Below, in pieces: positions 24,316 through 26,485 of a stretch of 26,485 nt of DNA (positions are counted from its first letter, which is position 1; each line of letters starts with the position of its first letter). The notes beneath the pieces are model-generated. The model was not told where the DNA came from. It did not search any database and saw only the letters and a list, made by a program, of their open reading frames with translations. The stretch comes from CAZPMO01 sp964587515 (lineage in GTDB: Bacteria > Pseudomonadota > Alphaproteobacteria > MPNO01): positions 1-26,485 of the forward strand of contig CAZPMO010000054.1 of NCBI GenBank assembly GCA_964587515.1. The letters are read 5' to 3'. Both the position numbers and the translations under genes were made by a program.

Positions 24316-24854
24316 CTATTTATGACGGTGGCCTCTCGTATAATTCTTCGGCCAGCGCGCCGATGTCGGTTGCCATAAAACACGACCGCAATTCCAATCA
24401 AGAGCACTAAAAACAACCCCATGCCGGTTGGGGTAGGCGACAATATTTTTGATCACCACGTCAAAGGTGCTGCGGGCCTGATAGGCAGTCCATTGTTCGT
24501 CGATCATTTCGAAGGCAGTTTCGGATGCGGAAGTTTCCGGGTCCGGACTGCCGACATCAATATCTGTGACTCCATCCACAAGTTCATCGACCTTTTCGTC
24601 CTCCGGACTATCCGTGCGGCGCAGCTTGTCATCGATCATATGCTTAAAATAGTCGGCGCGTTTCGATCCACTAGGCTCGTGCACTAGGCCTGCCGAGTAG
24701 TTCAGCTAGGCTCGTGCACTAGGCCGGTGAACGGCGTTTCCAGATCAGGACTGCCGAGTAGTTCAGCCATTGCTTTGACATAGGGCTGATAACCCAACAG
24801 GTCGTTCGCCTGCGGCTGGTCTGAAATCGCAAAGACGCGGGCTTCCTCGGCCAT
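24316..24854 (-). pseudogene. Decayed gene with a KAP-NTPase-like N-terminus, split by a 35-bp duplication
   Basis: The first piece (24854 to 24702) starts with an ATG preceded by GGGGCAGGG and encodes MAEEARVFAISDQPQANDLL, then GYQPYVKAMAELLGSPDLETPFTGLVHEPS and stop. This resembles the segment just before the P-loop of KAP-family NTPases (DLLGY-PYV-A-A-LL-SPDLETPFTIG). The second piece (24684 to 24316) resumes with the same VHEPS, then GSKRADYFKHMIDDKLRR and an acidic stretch, 122 codons in all. The two are separated by exactly one 35-bp tandem copy. Removing it rejoins the frame into about 172 residues. The expected Walker A is not seen, so the gene had probably already lost its NTPase domain. 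KAP assignment is tentative. Confidence 0.55.
24671..24725. repeat. 35-bp tandem duplication breaking the KAP-like frame
   Basis: A 20-bp block at 24671-24690 recurs at 24706-24725; the 15 bp between them (24691-24705) recur again at 24752-24766. The period is 35 bp, not a multiple of three, so the extra copy shifts the frame of the minus-strand gene. Confidence 0.95.
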
Positions 24855-25015
24855 CCCTGCCCCACCGTCAGTAGTTGCTAAAATTTTAACTTATATACAA
24901 TCATAACGAGAAATACTTCCGTTCGGAAGCGAAAATGAATGGTCGTCCGACGTGCGACCCCGCCTAGATCCGACGAAATCGCACACCCCACCCCCCATTT
25001 CCCCCGCGCCCCGGG
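24855..25015. other. AT-rich intergenic stretch with a short palindrome
   Basis: This segment begins with an A/T-rich tract (about 24878-24912) that is unlike the GC-rich surroundings. A perfect inverted repeat, CTTCCG-TT-CGGAAG, lies at 24916-24929. A loop of 2 nt is too short for a good hairpin, so an operator-like site is more likely than a terminator. No open frame with a ribosome site was recognised. Confidence 0.5.
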
Positions 25016-25044
25016 TTGCATGGCTTTCGGGACTGTGTTAGGTA
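25016..25044 (+). promoter_or_regulatory. Putative sigma70-type promoter of the atp operon
   Basis: TTGCAT (25016-25021) and TAGGTA (25039-25044) with 17-nt spacing, about 110 nt upstream of atpH. The long leader that would result includes a GC-rich segment at 25046-25085. Prediction from sequence only; no transcript data. Confidence 0.45.
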
Positions 25045-25153
25045 TCGGCGCGCCTCGCGAGGGGGGTCGTCCCGTGTTGGGAGCGCTTTAAAATTGCCTG
25101 CAAGTTCAGTGGGTTACAGGGTCTCCATCTAGGATTTTCGAGGGCTTTCTCTG

Positions 25154-25714
25154 GTGTCATCAGAGCTGATAGGCGGGTCCGGTCTGGCGGGCCGCTATGC
25201 CGCCGCTTTATTCGATCTGGCCGACGATAGCCGCGCGCTGGACGGCGTGCTTGAAGATTTGACGCGCCTGCAGGCGATGATCGACGACTCCGACGATCTG
25301 CGCCGCATGATCCGCAGCCCGGTGCTGTCACGCGAGGCCCAGGGCGCGGCCATTTCAGCGATCGTCGGCCAAGCCGGGTTTTCCGATCTCACCGGCCGTT
25401 TCGTCGGGCTGGTCGCCCGTAACCGGCGCCTGTTCGCGCTGGAGGACATGATCCGCGCCTTTCGCGCGCTGCTGAGCGCGCGGCGCGGCGAGGTCACGGC
25501 CGAGGTCACCACCGCGGCGCGCCTCGGCGAAGCGCAACTCGCGGCGCTGGAAGCGGCGTTGCGCGAAAGCGTCGGGGCCCGCGTCGCCATCGAACAGCAT
25601 GTCGATCCGGGCATCCTCGGCGGCATGATCGTGAAAATCGGCTCCAAGATGGTCGATTCCTCACTCAGGACGAAACTTCAGAAACTCGAGTTCGCGATGA
25701 AAGGGGCAGCGTGA
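25154..25714 (+). CDS. atpH: F1F0 ATP synthase subunit delta
   Basis: A 186-residue delta subunit (OSCP family) that links the F1 catalytic head to the peripheral stalk of ATP synthase. The N-terminal helical domain begins GLAGRYAAALFDLADDSRALDGV. The C-terminal signature is HVDPGILGGMIVKIGSKMVDSSLRTKLQKLEFAMK. The start is GTG, with GAGGG about 9 nt upstream. No ATG is available near the family N-terminus. Its TGA shares one base with the ATG of atpA, consistent with the alphaproteobacterial F1 operon order atpHAGDC. Confidence 0.95.
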   Translation: MSSELIGGSGLAGRYAAALFDLADDSRALDGVLEDLTRLQAMIDDSDDLRRMIRSPVLSREAQGAAISAIVGQAGFSDLTGRFVGLVARNRRLFALEDMIRAFRALLSARRGEVTAEVTTAARLGEAQLAALEAALRESVGARVAIEQHVDPGILGGMIVKIGSKMVDSSLRTKLQKLEFAMKGAA

Positions 25715-26485
25715 TGGATCTCCGCGCCGCAGAAATCTCCACTATCCTCAAGGAACAGATCGCCAATTTCGGCACCGAGGCGGACGTCGCCGAGGTCGGA
25801 CAGGTGCTGTCGGTCGGCGACGGCATCGCCCGCATCCATGGTCTCGACCAGGTGCAGGCCGGCGAGATGGTCGAATTCCCGGGCGGCATTCAGGGCATGG
25901 CGCTGAACCTGGAGAGCGACAATGTCGGCGTCGTGATATTCGGCGACGACAGCACCATACGCGAGGGCGACACGGTCAAGCGCACCGGATCGATCGTCGA
26001 CGTGCCGGTCGGCAAGGGGCTGCTGGGCCGCGTGGTCGACGCGCTGGGCAACCCGATCGACGGCAAGGGCCCGATCGAGGGCGCCACGCGCAACCGGGTC
26101 GAGGTCAAGGCGCCCGGCATCATCCCGCGCCAGTCGGTGCACGAGCCGGTGCAGACCGGACTGAAGGCCATCGACAGCCTGATCCCGGTGGGACGCGGCC
26201 AGCGCGAGCTCATCATCGGCGATCGCCAGACCGGCAAGACCGCCGTCGCCATCGACGCGATGATCAACCAGCGCGAGGCCAACGCCGGCGACGACGAATC
26301 GAAGAAGCTCTACTGCGTCTATGTGGCGGTCGGCCAGAAACGCTCCACCGTGGCGCAGATCGTGAAGGCGCTGGAGGAGAACGGCGCCATGGAATATTCC
26401 GTCGTGGTCGCCGCGACCGCGTCCGAACCCGCGCCGCTTCAGTTCCTGGCGCCCTATACGGGCTGCACCATGGGCGAGTATTTCC
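25714..26485 (+). CDS. atpA: F1F0 ATP synthase subunit alpha, 5' part
   Basis: The first 257 codons of the alpha subunit, cut by the window edge (full length is about 510). It starts MDLRAAEISTILKEQI, continues with VGQVLSVGDGIARIHGLDQVQAGEMVEFPGGI and the nucleotide site GDRQTGKT (about 169-176), and reaches AATASEPAPLQFLAPYTGCTMGEYF. It is a non-catalytic nucleotide-binding subunit of F1. Start and upstream overlap with atpH are typical. The reading frame has no stop within the window. Confidence 0.97.
   Translation, partial: MDLRAAEISTILKEQIANFGTEADVAEVGQVLSVGDGIARIHGLDQVQAGEMVEFPGGIQGMALNLESDNVGVVIFGDDSTIREGDTVKRTGSIVDVPVGKGLLGRVVDALGNPIDGKGPIEGATRNRVEVKAPGIIPRQSVHEPVQTGLKAIDSLIPVGRGQRELIIGDRQTGKTAVAIDAMINQREANAGDDESKKLYCVYVAVGQKRSTVAQIVKALEENGAMEYSVVVAATASEPAPLQFLAPYTGCTMGEYF

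Noticed and set aside
24316..24684. The 122-codon frame as an intact gene starting at GTG
   Set aside because: Its start falls inside a duplicated block and the preceding exact in-frame fragment explains it as the downstream half of a broken gene.

Overview
The window is GC-rich, densely coding chromosome, most likely from an alphaproteobacterium, perhaps Rhodospirillales-like. The main clue is the right half: xerC, a DUF484 gene, a TalC-type transaldolase, priA and then atpH-atpA, an order I recall from alphaproteobacterial chromosomes, where the F1 genes (atpHAGDC) form their own operon. No 16S rRNA gene is present, so the taxonomy is inference.

Left part (1-12.5 kb): an accessory catabolic region. 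Two VOC-fold metalloenzymes converge at about 0.5 kb (one a clear type I extradiol dioxygenase). An isochorismatase-fold hydrolase follows on the minus strand. Next comes a selenocysteine tRNA (selC, UCA anticodon) with its own promoter, 17 nt upstream of a plus-strand run: FAD aromatic hydroxylase, gentisate-dioxygenase-like bicupin, TcuA-like flavoprotein dehydrogenase, D-2-hydroxyacid dehydrogenase, MmgE/PrpD-family protein, CobU/CobP-type cobinamide kinase, a small membrane protein and two tandem MFS transporters. Many junctions overlap by 4 nt. The enzymes fit uptake, hydroxylation and ring cleavage of a hydroxylated aromatic acid followed by side-chain metabolism. The substrate cannot be read from sequence.

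Middle (12.5-18 kb): on the minus strand an ArfB-type ribosome-rescue factor broken by a 7-A run, a ThDP-dependent acetolactate-synthase-like enzyme and a YihY/BrkB membrane protein; then a plus-strand YiiM-like MOSC protein, a minus-strand cupin and a second D-2-hydroxyacid dehydrogenase.

Right part (18-26.5 kb): housekeeping genes xerC, DUF484 and talC (minus) and priA (plus), then about 2.4 kb of accessory DNA, then atpH and the 5' part of atpA. The accessory DNA holds a conserved hypothetical, a DUF2459-like lipoprotein and a decayed gene resembling a KAP-type NTPase N-terminus, split by a 35-bp tandem duplication. It looks more AT-rich than its surroundings and seems to be an insertion into the priA-atp neighbourhood.

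I found no CRISPR array, insertion sequence or phage module. The items most worth a second look are selC placed so that it may share a transcript with the catabolic operon, the apparent CTG start of the MmgE/PrpD gene, the A7 frameshift in arfB, the 24-bp in-frame repeats in the hydroxylase and the duplication-broken KAP-like gene.
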